64,000 nucleotides of DNA from Streptomyces wedmorensis (GTDB taxonomy: Bacteria > Actinomycetota > Actinomycetes > Streptomycetales > Streptomycetaceae), in contig NZ_JNWK01000019.1 in the NCBI RefSeq assembly GCF_000716445.1, forward strand, positions 1-64,000, read 5' to 3'. Under the pieces are notes generated by a model that searched no databases, was not told the DNA's origin, and saw nothing but the letters and a program-made list of their open reading frames with translations. The stretch's first letter is position 1; each line of letters begins with the position of its first letter. Position numbers and translations under genes: made by a program. Below are positions 7,771 to 16,021 of the stretch, piece after piece.

Positions 7771-10587
7771 TCACCAGCCCAGATCCTCCAGCGCGTCCAG
7801 ATCCGGCACCGCCACCGCCACCGGCTCCGCGTCACCGCCGCCCACCCGCAGCTCCGCCCAGATCGTCTTCCCGCGCCGGGCGTACCGGGTGCCCCAGCGA
7901 TCCGCGTACTGGGCGACCAGATACAGCCCGCGCCCGCCCTCGTCCGTCGTCGCCGCGTGCCGCAGGTGCGGGGACGTACTGCTGCCGTCCGACACCTCGC
8001 AGATCAGCGTCCGGTCCCGCAGCAGCCGCACCCGCACCGGATCCGCCCCGTACCGCACCGCGTTCGTGACCAGCTCGCTCAGGACCAGCTCCGCCGAGAA
8101 GGCGAGCTCGTCGAGCCCCCACTCCGCCAGCTTCGCCGCCGCCGCGTTCCGCACCGGCGAGACCGCCGACGGGTCCCGCGCCACCTCCCACTCGGCGATC
8201 CGCTCCCGGTCGAGCAGCCGCGTCCGGGCCACGAGCAGCGCGATGTCGTCACGGGGCGTGGGCGAGAGAAGGGTCGCCAGGACGTCCGCGCAGGTCTGTT
8301 CGGGCGTCCGGTCCGGGTGGGCGAGCGTCGACCGCAGCAGCCCGATCCCCGTGTCCAGATCCCGCCCGTGGTCTTCCAGGAGCCCGTCCGTGAACAGGAC
8401 CAGCTTGCTCCCCTCCGGCAACCGCAGCTCCGTGGCCTCGAACGGCACGTCGCCGAGACCGAGGCCCAGCGGCAGCCCCGGCGACAGCTCGGGGAACTCC
8501 ACCCGCCCGTCCGGAGCCACCAGCGCGGGCCCCGGATGCCCGGCGCTCGCCACCGTGCAGAGACCCGACGCCGGATCGTAGATCGCGTACAGGCAGGTCG
8601 CGCCGGTGATGCCCTCGTCCCGCCGCCGCCCCTCGCCGTCCGGGCCCTCCGACTCCCGGTCGTCGATCCGGCCCGTCAACTCGTCGAGATGACCGAGGAG
8701 CTCGTCCGGCGGCACGTCGAGCGTCGAGAAGTTGTGCACCGCCGTCCGCAGCCGCCCCATCGTCGCCGCCGCGTGCAGCCCGTGCCCCACCACGTCCCCC
8801 ACCACGAGCGCCACCCGCGCCCCCGGCAACGGGATCACGTCGAACCAGTCGCCGCCCACCCCCGCCTTCGCCGGGAGGTAGCGGTACGCCACCTCCACCG
8901 CGCTCTGGTCCGGCAGCACCCGGGGCAGCAGGCTCCGCTGGAGCGTCACCGCCATCGCGTGCTCCCGGGTGAACCGGCGCGCGTTGTCGATCGCCACCGC
9001 CGCCCGCGCCGCCAGCTCCTCGGCGAACGACAGGTCCTCCTCCCCGAACGGCTCCGGGGTGTCCGCGCGCCAGAAGTTCGCCATTCCCAGCACCACCCCA
9101 CGGGCCAGCAGCGGCACCGTCAGCAGCGAGTGCATCCCGTACGCGAGCGCCCGCGCCGCGCCCTCCGGGTCCTGCGCCCGCCAGCCCTCCGCCGACGCCA
9201 GCTCCGCCTGCACCACCGCGTGCCCCGCGTGCAGGGCCTTCGCCATCGGCGTGGTGGGCACGTCGAAGCGGACGGTGTCCCCGACCGGCTGGAGCGGCTG
9301 GTCGGGCCGCAGCCCGCTCAGCGCCGCGCGCCGCAGCCCGGCGGCCGCCGCCGCGGCCCCCGGCGGCTCCTCCCCGCGCAGCACCGGCTCCAGGAGCTCC
9401 ACCGTGGCGAAGTCCGCGAACCGCGGCACCGCCACCTCCGCCAGCTCCTCCGCCGTCCGTACGACCTCCAGGGTCGTCCCGATCCGCACCCCCGCCTCGT
9501 ACAGCAGCTGGAGCCGGCCGCGGGCCACCGCGGCCCGGCCCGTCAGCGCCGCCAGCTCGGTGGTGTCCCGCATCGTCATCACGCACCCGGACTCCTTGCC
9601 GCCCGCGACGGTCGGCCGCACGCTCACCGCGAGCAGCCGGTCGCCCGCCCGGTGCACCTCGTCCGTCGCCGACCGCCCCGACTCCAGCAGCTCGACCGTC
9701 CGGGGATCGAGACCGAGCTCCGAGACGTGCCGCCGCTCCGCGTCCGCGTCCGCGCCGAGCCCGAGCAGCCGGCGGGCCTCGTCGTTGGCGAGCAGCAGCC
9801 GGCGGTCCGGGCCCATGATCAGCACGCCCTCCCTGACCGCGTGCAGCACCGCCTCGTGGTGCTCCTTCATCCGGGTCATCTCCGCCGGGCCGAGGCCGTG
9901 CGTCTGCCGTCGCAGCCGCCGGCTCACCAGCGCGGCCCCGCCCACCGCCAGCGCGAGCGCGCCGCCCGCCGCACCGATCAGCAGCGGCAGCCGCCCCTCC
10001 ACCGCGTGCGTGATGCTCTCCACCTCGATGCCGCTGCTGACCATGCCGACGATCCGGCCCCGCTCGTCCGCCACCGGGACCACGGCCCGTACCGCGTCGT
10101 TCGGCGCGCCCCGGAACAGCTCGGTGAACGACTCGCCGTCCACGGCCGCCCGCGAGAGGTCCCCGGTGGCCTTCCGGCCGATCAGCTCCGGCTCCGAGTC
10201 GGTGTACCGCACGCCGGCCGGGCTGAGCACCGCGATGAAGTCGACGCCCGTGGACCGCCGGGTCGCCTCCGCCCGGTTCTGGAGCTCCGCCGTCGGATCG
10301 GGCGACATCAGCGCCGCGTCGATGCCCGGGGCGTGCGCGAAGGCCTCCGCGACCGCGAGCGAGCGGATCCGGGCGTCCCGCTCGGTGTCCCGCTGCGCCT
10401 GGTGGAACGTGATGAACACCGCCGCCGCGATCACCAGGAGCGCGATCAGCGCCTCCAGGGCGAACACCTGCCCGGCGAGGCTCCGCAGCCCCGTCTCCCG
10501 CTCGCCCGGACCGCCTCCGTGCGTCCTTGCCCGCCCCCGTCCCCGGTTCCTCCACCGGCCCGCTCCGGAGCCGTCACGGGCCGTCAT
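7771..10587 (-). CDS. Membrane SpoIIE-type phosphatase with Cache, PAS, GAF and ATPase (anti-sigma kinase-like) domains
   Basis: 938 residues. A transmembrane helix at ~41-63 and another at ~200-222 flank an extracytoplasmic Cache-like sensor (GVDFIAVLSPAGVRYTD, VVPVADERGRIVGMVSSGI) like those of DcuS/CitA kinases. Then come PAS (~240-345), GAF (~375-555), a PP2C-type SpoIIE phosphatase (~565-790, GGDWFDVIPLPG, VVGDVVGHGLHAAATMGRLR) and a C-terminal GHKL ATPase (~810-925, FSAELVLSELVTNAVRYG, DEGGRGLYLVAQYADRWG). The architecture suits a sensor that switches anti-sigma-factor antagonists by phosphorylation and dephosphorylation. ATG 10587 overlaps the stop of the upstream SpoIIE gene (ATGA). 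Confidence 0.88.
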   Translation of the reverse strand: MTARDGSGAGRWRNRGRGRARTHGGGPGERETGLRSLAGQVFALEALIALLVIAAAVFITFHQAQRDTERDARIRSLAVAEAFAHAPGIDAALMSPDPTAELQNRAEATRRSTGVDFIAVLSPAGVRYTDSEPELIGRKATGDLSRAAVDGESFTELFRGAPNDAVRAVVPVADERGRIVGMVSSGIEVESITHAVEGRLPLLIGAAGGALALAVGGAALVSRRLRRQTHGLGPAEMTRMKEHHEAVLHAVREGVLIMGPDRRLLLANDEARRLLGLGADADAERRHVSELGLDPRTVELLESGRSATDEVHRAGDRLLAVSVRPTVAGGKESGCVMTMRDTTELAALTGRAAVARGRLQLLYEAGVRIGTTLEVVRTAEELAEVAVPRFADFATVELLEPVLRGEEPPGAAAAAAGLRRAALSGLRPDQPLQPVGDTVRFDVPTTPMAKALHAGHAVVQAELASAEGWRAQDPEGAARALAYGMHSLLTVPLLARGVVLGMANFWRADTPEPFGEEDLSFAEELAARAAVAIDNARRFTREHAMAVTLQRSLLPRVLPDQSAVEVAYRYLPAKAGVGGDWFDVIPLPGARVALVVGDVVGHGLHAAATMGRLRTAVHNFSTLDVPPDELLGHLDELTGRIDDRESEGPDGEGRRRDEGITGATCLYAIYDPASGLCTVASAGHPGPALVAPDGRVEFPELSPGLPLGLGLGDVPFEATELRLPEGSKLVLFTDGLLEDHGRDLDTGIGLLRSTLAHPDRTPEQTCADVLATLLSPTPRDDIALLVARTRLLDRERIAEWEVARDPSAVSPVRNAAAAKLAEWGLDELAFSAELVLSELVTNAVRYGADPVRVRLLRDRTLICEVSDGSSTSPHLRHAATTDEGGRGLYLVAQYADRWGTRYARRGKTIWAELRVGGGDAEPVAVAVPDLDALEDLGW

Positions 10588-12650
10588 CCGGTGCTCCGCG
10601 CGATGAGCAGCGCCACGTCGTCCGGCGCCCCCGGCCGCCGCAGCGACCGCAGCAGCAGGTCGCAGGTCTCCTCCAGGGGCCCGCGAGCCTCGTCGAGCAG
10701 ACCCACCAGCAGCGCGAGCCGCTCGTCGATCGCCTCGTGACGGGTCTCGATCAGTCCGTCCGTGTACAGCACCAGCCGGTCCCCGGGCCGGAACGGCACC
10801 CTCGTGGTGTGGAACCGGCCGCCGCCGACCCCCAGCGGCACCCCCGTCGACAACCGCACCAGCTCGGCCGGCCCGTCCGCCGGGACCCGGACGGGCGGCA
10901 GATGACCCGCGTTCGCGATCCGGCACCGGCCGCGGACCGGGTCGTGCACGGCGAAGAGACACGTCGCGATGTAGTGCTCGAGACCCTCCGTGATCCGGTC
11001 CAGGTGCCGCAGCACCTGCGCCGGCGACAGGTCCAGGTCGGCGAACGCGCAGGTGGCGGTGCGCAGTCGGCCCATCGTGGCCGCCGCGTCGATCCCGCTG
11101 CCCATCACGTCCCCGACGACCAGAGCCGTCTTGTCGTCGGGCAGCGGGATCACGTCGTACCAGTCGCCGCCCACCTCGCTCGACGCCTGCGCCGGCTGGT
11201 ACCGGGCCGCGATCTCCAGGCCCGTGAGATCCGGCGGCGCACCCGGCAGCAGACTGCGCTGGAGCGTCACCGCCGAGTTCCGCACGCTCTGGTACCAGCG
11301 CGCGTTGTCGATGCTCACCGCGGCCCGCGCCGCCAGCTCCGTCGCGAGCAGCACGTCGTCGCCGTCGAAGGGCAGCGCGTTCCGGTCCCGCTTCAGGTCG
11401 AGCGCCCCCAGCACCTCGCCGCGAGCGATCAGCGGCACCGCCAGGTACGAGTGCACACCGGCCCGCGCGAGCAGTTCCGCCGCCTGGGGGCTCCGGGCGA
11501 TCCGGGACAGGTCACCGGGGCCGACGTGCTCCACCAGGACCGGCAGACCGCTGTGCACACACCGGGTGACCAGCCGGTCCGCTCCGTACATCGCGACCGC
11601 CCCGGGCGGGTCCGCCGCCGGAAGCGCCTCCGTCCGGCCCGCGGCCTTCACCGCGAGGGCACGGAACAGCTCGGGCCCCTCCTCGGGCGCGCCGGGCCTG
11701 CGCAGCGCGAGCACCGAGTCCAGGACGTCGACGGCGGCGATGTCGGCCAGCTCCGGCACCACGACCGAGGCCAGCTCGTCGGCCGTCTGCTCCACCTCCA
11801 GGGTGGTGCCCACCCGGGCCGAGGCGTCCGCGATGAGGGCGAGCCGCCGCCGGGACCGGTCCGCCGCCGCGTCCGCCCGGTGCCGCTCGGTCACGTCGAT
11901 CACCGACACCGCGACCCCCAGGACCCGGCCCTCGGCGGCCTCCAGCCGGGACAGCGACACCGACCAGACGTGATCGTGCTCGGGATCCGCCGGGGTCCGG
12001 CCCGTCGTGGCGTGGTCCAGCAGCGGCACGCCCGTGGCGAGCACGGTGCGGAGCGCCGCCTCCAGGCCGCCGGCGTCCAGCATCGGCAGCATGTCGCCGA
12101 TCCGCCGGCCCACGTGCAGTTCGGCCGGCACGCCGTTGATCCGTTCGAGCGCCGGGTTCACCAGGACGTACCGCAGCTCGGTGTCGAGCAGGGCGAGGCC
12201 GATCGGCGACTGGCTGACCAGCCGGTCCGAGAGGGCCAGCTCGGTCTCGACGCGCTCCACGGCGGAGCGGTCGGCGGCGATCCCGAGCGCGTAGAGATCC
12301 CCCCGGTCGTCGGTGAGCCGCATGTTGCGGAACTCCACCTGCCGGTAGGTCCCGTCCTTGTGCCGTACGGGGAAGACGCCCGACCAGGTCGTTCCCCCGT
12401 GCAGCACCTCGCCGAAGAGACGCAGCGCCTCCTCCTGGTGCTCCTCGCCGACGATCAGCCGGGCCACGTACCGGCCGAGCGCCTCGTCCGCGCCGAAACC
12501 GAAGAGGTCCTCCGCCTGCGGGCTCCACAGCACGATCCGGCCCCGGTCGTCCACCACGACGGCCGCGACCCCCAGGACGTCGAGGAGTCCCTTGCCGGCC
12601 AGGGGCACACCGACGTGCCCCGCCGTCCCCGGGAACGAACCGGCCGTCAC
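10584..12650 (-). CDS. Cytoplasmic PAS-PAS-GAF-SpoIIE phosphatase
   Basis: 688 residues. Two PAS domains (~18-140 and ~150-265, DRGRIVLWSPQAEDLFGFGADEALGR and LDTELRYVLVNPALERINGVP), a GAF domain (~285-430) and a PP2C/SpoIIE domain (~450-680, SSEVGGDWYDVIPLPDD, VVGDVMGSGIDAAATMGRLR). No membrane helix, and unlike its downstream partner no C-terminal ATPase domain. GTG 12650 is chosen because GGAGG precedes it and it overlaps the MFS stop as GTGA. The two phosphatases are paralogous and translationally coupled, so they may act on the same or competing anti-sigma-factor antagonists, one membrane-bound and one soluble. The partner antagonist is not in the window. Confidence 0.87.
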   Translation of the reverse strand: MTAGSFPGTAGHVGVPLAGKGLLDVLGVAAVVVDDRGRIVLWSPQAEDLFGFGADEALGRYVARLIVGEEHQEEALRLFGEVLHGGTTWSGVFPVRHKDGTYRQVEFRNMRLTDDRGDLYALGIAADRSAVERVETELALSDRLVSQSPIGLALLDTELRYVLVNPALERINGVPAELHVGRRIGDMLPMLDAGGLEAALRTVLATGVPLLDHATTGRTPADPEHDHVWSVSLSRLEAAEGRVLGVAVSVIDVTERHRADAAADRSRRRLALIADASARVGTTLEVEQTADELASVVVPELADIAAVDVLDSVLALRRPGAPEEGPELFRALAVKAAGRTEALPAADPPGAVAMYGADRLVTRCVHSGLPVLVEHVGPGDLSRIARSPQAAELLARAGVHSYLAVPLIARGEVLGALDLKRDRNALPFDGDDVLLATELAARAAVSIDNARWYQSVRNSAVTLQRSLLPGAPPDLTGLEIAARYQPAQASSEVGGDWYDVIPLPDDKTALVVGDVMGSGIDAAATMGRLRTATCAFADLDLSPAQVLRHLDRITEGLEHYIATCLFAVHDPVRGRCRIANAGHLPPVRVPADGPAELVRLSTGVPLGVGGGRFHTTRVPFRPGDRLVLYTDGLIETRHEAIDERLALLVGLLDEARGPLEETCDLLLRSLRRPGAPDDVALLIARSTG

Positions 12651-13870
12651 ACTGCCCTCCTCCCGCCGCGCCCGAACGCCTCCCTCCATGCTCCACGTCC
12701 CCCGGTCCGGCCGCGCGGCGAAGCGCCGCCGCCCCGCACCGCGAGCCCCACCGACCACGCCGCTCCGGCCACCGCGAGCAGCGGCAGCAGGACCCGTACG
12801 TCGATCACCGCGACCAGGCCCGCGCCGAGTGCGAGGGCCACCGCGTTGGGCGCGAGGACGAGGGTGTGGGCGGTCGCGGCGACGCGCCCCACCGCCTCCG
12901 CGGGGGCCTCGCGCTGCACCGCCGTCACCACGGCGACGAGCACCCACGGAAGGCCGAGCCCGATCACGGCGCTCGCCGCCAGGGCCGTCGCCTCGTACGG
13001 CAACGCGCGGACCCCCACCGCCACCGAGAACAGGGCCAGGCCGGCGCCGGCGAGCGTGAGCTCCGGGATCCGGCGGAGCAGCGGGCCCGTGACCAGGCCC
13101 GCGAGGACGGAACCCGCGCCCTGGACCGCGTACAGCACACCGGCGTACGCGGGCGGGCGGCCGAGCCCCCCGTCGACGACGGCGTAGATCGCGGCCCCGT
13201 TCACACCGGCGAGCAGCATCGTCACCGAGCCCGTCGCCACCAGGGGCCGCAGCACCGGCGAGGCGCGCAGCAGCCGGACGCCCTGGGCCGTCTCGCGCCA
13301 CCAGTGGCGGGCCGCGGGCGGGGCGGGCCGCGTCTCGCGCACCGGCATCAGCGCGAACACCCCCGCCGCGACCGCGAAGGTCGCCGCGTCCAGGAGGGCG
13401 ACGGGGCCACCGCCGTACCGGGCGAAGAGCCCCGCGGCCACCAGCGGGGCGATCAGCTTCATCGACTCGTTCGCGGTCATCCGCAGCCCGTTGAACGTGC
13501 CGAGCCGCTCCTCGTCGAGCACGGTCGACACCAGGGCCTGCTCCGCCGCCTCGTGCACCGTGCCCTGCGCCCCGTAAAGGACGAGCACCGCGAACAGCAG
13601 CCACACCCGGTCCGCCGACTCCACCCACAGGAGCAGCGGCAGCAGCAGCGCCATCGCCGCGTTCGACACGACCAGGAGCGGCCTGCGCCGCACCCGGTCG
13701 GCGAGCGTGCCCAGCAGCGGCCCGAGGAGGACCGGCGCCCAGAGGGCGAACGCGGCCAGAGCCGCCAGACTGTCCGACCCCGTCAGGGACTTCACCCAGA
13801 TCCCGGAGACCAGCCACATCGCCGTCGTACCGAATCCGGACACGACGACACCTGTCAGATACCAGCGCAT
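12647..13870 (-). CDS. MFS transporter (exporter-like), first gene of a SpoIIE operon
   Basis: 407 residues with about 12 hydrophobic segments starting at MRWYLTGVVVSGFGTTAMWLVSGIW. The GTLADRVRRRPLL loop 2 motif and the TVLDEERLGTFNGLRMTANESMKLIAPLVAAGLFARYGG segment resemble MFS_3/enterobactin-exporter-like (EntS/macrolide) transporters of actinobacteria. Substrate unknown. The C-terminus is basic and Gly/Arg-rich. It is followed, with a GTGA overlap, by two SpoIIE phosphatases, an unusual operon partner for a transporter. Its start faces the purine permease across a 176-bp divergent region that contains a 16-bp perfect inverted repeat. Confidence 0.83.
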   Translation of the reverse strand: MRWYLTGVVVSGFGTTAMWLVSGIWVKSLTGSDSLAALAAFALWAPVLLGPLLGTLADRVRRRPLLVVSNAAMALLLPLLLWVESADRVWLLFAVLVLYGAQGTVHEAAEQALVSTVLDEERLGTFNGLRMTANESMKLIAPLVAAGLFARYGGGPVALLDAATFAVAAGVFALMPVRETRPAPPAARHWWRETAQGVRLLRASPVLRPLVATGSVTMLLAGVNGAAIYAVVDGGLGRPPAYAGVLYAVQGAGSVLAGLVTGPLLRRIPELTLAGAGLALFSVAVGVRALPYEATALAASAVIGLGLPWVLVAVVTAVQREAPAEAVGRVAATAHTLVLAPNAVALALGAGLVAVIDVRVLLPLLAVAGAAWSVGLAVRGGGASPRGRTGGRGAWREAFGRGGRRAV

Positions 13871-13917
13871 GGCCGCAGCCTGGCGTCTGAGGAGCCCCGC
13901 CCGGATCGGTCAACCGC

Positions 13918-13957
13918 CTTAGGCCTGTCCGGCGGATCAGGGCCGGACAGGCCTAAG
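13918..13957. repeat. 16-bp perfect inverted repeat in divergent promoter region
   Basis: Arms 13918-13933 (CTTAGGCCTGTCCGGC) and 13942-13957 (its exact complement) are separated by eight bases. It lies between the divergent MFS and AzgA genes, 48 bp upstream of the MFS start. A terminator is not needed there, so this may be a regulatory site or a mobile repeat. Similar CCTGTCCGGC hairpins recur between Streptomyces genes, as I recall. Confidence 0.8.
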
Positions 13958-14046
13958 AGGGGTGCTCGGTCGACTCCGTAACGCGCACGACACCTGAAGT
14001 GTCCGCCCGGTGGGCACAATCCAGCCAGCCGTCCCCGAGGAGAGTC

Positions 14047-15456
14047 ATGTCAGAGCTCAGAACCAGTGCCCCGAGCACCCCCGTCGACCGGTACTTCCGC
14101 ATCAGTGACCGAGGGTCGACCCTCGGCCGTGAGATACGTGGCGGCTTCGCCACGTTCTTCACGATGGCGTACATCCTGGTCCTCAACCCGATCATCCTCG
14201 GCAGCGCCCAGGACAAGTACGGCCACCACCTCGACCCGGCCCAACTCGTCACCGCGACCGCCCTGGTGGCCGCCGTGATGACGGTGATCATGGGCGTCGC
14301 CGGTAACCTCCCGCTCGCCCTCGCCGCCGGGCTCGGCCTCAACGCCGTCGTGGCCTTCCAGCTCGCGCCCCTGATGAGCTGGCCGGACGCGATGGGCCTC
14401 GTCGTCCTGGAAGGGCTGCTGATCTGCGCCCTCGTCGTCACCGGGCTGCGCGAGACCGTCATGCACGCCATCCCGCAGCAGCTGAAGCAGGCCATCAGCG
14501 TCGGCATCGGCCTCTTCATCGCCTTCATCGGCTTCGTCGACGCGGGCTTCGTCACCCGCATCCCCGGGGAGACCGGCTCCGTGCCCGTCCAGCTCGGCGC
14601 GAGCGGTCACCTCTCCGGCTGGCCCGTCTTCGTCTTCTGTCTGGGCGTGCTGCTGACCGTCGCCCTCATGGCCCGCAAGGTGAAGGGCGCGATCCTCCTG
14701 TCCATCGTGGTCACGACCGTGGTCGCCGTCGTCGTGAACGAGCTGGCCGACGTCCCCGCGCAGGCGTGGGGCCTGACGGTCCCCGCCGTCCCCGACGACC
14801 TGGTCGCCGCCCCCGACTTCGGACTCGTCGGCTCCTTCAGCCTCTTCGGCGCCTTCGGGCAGATCGGGTTGGTCACCCTCGTCCTGCTCGTCTTCACCCT
14901 GCTGCTCAGCGACTTCTTCGACACGATGGGCACCGTCGTCGGCGTCTCCAGCGAAGCCGGCCTCCTCGACGAGGACGGCAAGGTCCCGCACCTCGGCCGG
15001 ATCCTCCTCGTCGACGGCGCCGCCTCCGCCTCCTCCAACACCTCGTACATCGAGTCCGCGGCCGGCGTCGGCGAGGGCGCCCGCACCGGCTTCGCGTCCG
15101 TCGTCACCGGCGGCCTGTTCGCCCTCGCCCTCTTCCTCACCCCGCTCGCCACGGTCGTCCCCGCCCAGGCGGCAGCGCCCGCCCTGGTCGCCGTCGGCTT
15201 CCTCCTGATGACGCAGGTCCGGCACATCGACTGGACGAGCCTCGACATCGCGATCCCGGCCTTCCTCACCATCGTCGTGATGCCCTTCACGTACTCGATC
15301 ACCAACGGCATCGGTGCCGGCTTCCTCGCCTACGTGGTGATCAAGGCCGTCCTCGGCAAGGCCCGCGAGGTCCACTGGCTGCTGTGGGCGACGGCCGCCC
15401 TCTTCACCGTCTACTTCGCCATCGACCCGGTCGAGCGGCTGCTCGGCGTGAAGTAG
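14047..15456 (+). CDS. AzgA-type NCS2 purine permease
   Basis: 469 residues with about 12-14 membrane segments. GGFATFFTMAYILVLNP near the N-terminus, AAGLGLNAVVAFQL, SDFFDTMGTVVGVSSEAGLLDEDGKVP and SSNTSYIESAAGVGEGARTG are hallmark NCS2 motifs of the AzgA (adenine/guanine/hypoxanthine) branch rather than the uracil or xanthine branches. It should import a purine base by proton symport at the cytoplasmic membrane. ATG 14047 has GAGGAG upstream and gives the expected length. It is divergent from the MFS/SpoIIE operon and convergent with the small membrane protein gene. Confidence 0.88.
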   Translation: MSELRTSAPSTPVDRYFRISDRGSTLGREIRGGFATFFTMAYILVLNPIILGSAQDKYGHHLDPAQLVTATALVAAVMTVIMGVAGNLPLALAAGLGLNAVVAFQLAPLMSWPDAMGLVVLEGLLICALVVTGLRETVMHAIPQQLKQAISVGIGLFIAFIGFVDAGFVTRIPGETGSVPVQLGASGHLSGWPVFVFCLGVLLTVALMARKVKGAILLSIVVTTVVAVVVNELADVPAQAWGLTVPAVPDDLVAAPDFGLVGSFSLFGAFGQIGLVTLVLLVFTLLLSDFFDTMGTVVGVSSEAGLLDEDGKVPHLGRILLVDGAASASSNTSYIESAAGVGEGARTGFASVVTGGLFALALFLTPLATVVPAQAAAPALVAVGFLLMTQVRHIDWTSLDIAIPAFLTIVVMPFTYSITNGIGAGFLAYVVIKAVLGKAREVHWLLWATAALFTVYFAIDPVERLLGVK

Positions 15457-15481
15457 CCGCGGGACGCGTCCTGGGCCCCCG

Positions 15482-15898
15482 TCACCGGTCGCGCTCTTCC
15501 CGCTTCTCGTACCGCAGGGCGAGCCCCGTCACCACCGCTCCCAGGCCCTCCCACAGGCCGACGCCGAGGAACCCGGCGGGGGCGCGGCCGGTGACGACCG
15601 CGAGGGTGAAGACGGCGCAGGTGAGGAGGCGGAAGGGGACGGTCCAGCGGAAGAAGGGCTTCCAGTCGGCGAGGGCGGCCAGCACGTAGTAGACGCCCAT
15701 GTTGAGGGCGGCCATGGAGGAGGCCGTCAGGAAGACCAGGGTGTGGTCGCCGTCCGCGCGGCGGCCCTCGGGCACCGGCTCGAAGCCCATGACGGTCAGC
15801 AGGGCGTCCGGGGCGACGAGGCCCACCACCCCGAGCGCCGCGGCGAGCACGCCGAAGACCGCCATGGTCCAGCCGGAAAGGGAACGGGGCAGGCGCAC
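15482..15898 (-). CDS. Small four-helix membrane protein
   Basis: 138 residues with four hydrophobic segments (WTMAVFGVLAAALGVVGLVAP, the MAALNMGVYYVLAAL region, [31 protein letters not shown]). No family with a known function is recognised; similar small integral membrane proteins occur in other actinobacteria. GTG 15898 is preferred over ATG 15952 because GGAGGACC lies six bases upstream of it, while the longer start has no ribosome binding site. It converges with the purine permease and stands alone. Confidence 0.7.
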   Translation of the reverse strand: MRLPRSLSGWTMAVFGVLAAALGVVGLVAPDALLTVMGFEPVPEGRRADGDHTLVFLTASSMAALNMGVYYVLAALADWKPFFRWTVPFRLLTCAVFTLAVVTGRAPAGFLGVGLWEGLGAVVTGLALRYEKREERDR

Positions 15899-16021
15899 GG
15901 CGGTCCTCCGTGGGACGAGAGCAGGGACACGCCCCGCGATCCGAGTACGCATTCGAATCGAGGGGAGTGCCCCTGCATATCGCGGGACGGGGTCCGACGG
16001 CCAATCGGCCCCCGTCCCACG

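Noticed and set aside
5704..10740. Plus-strand 1678-codon open frame opposite the deaminase and SpoIIE genes
   Set aside because: It is the antisense shadow of well-supported minus-strand genes with normal codon bias; its protein is low-complexity Arg/Ser/Pro with no domain.
13918..13957. End of an insertion sequence
   Set aside because: No transposase frame, target-site duplication or second end was found nearby.
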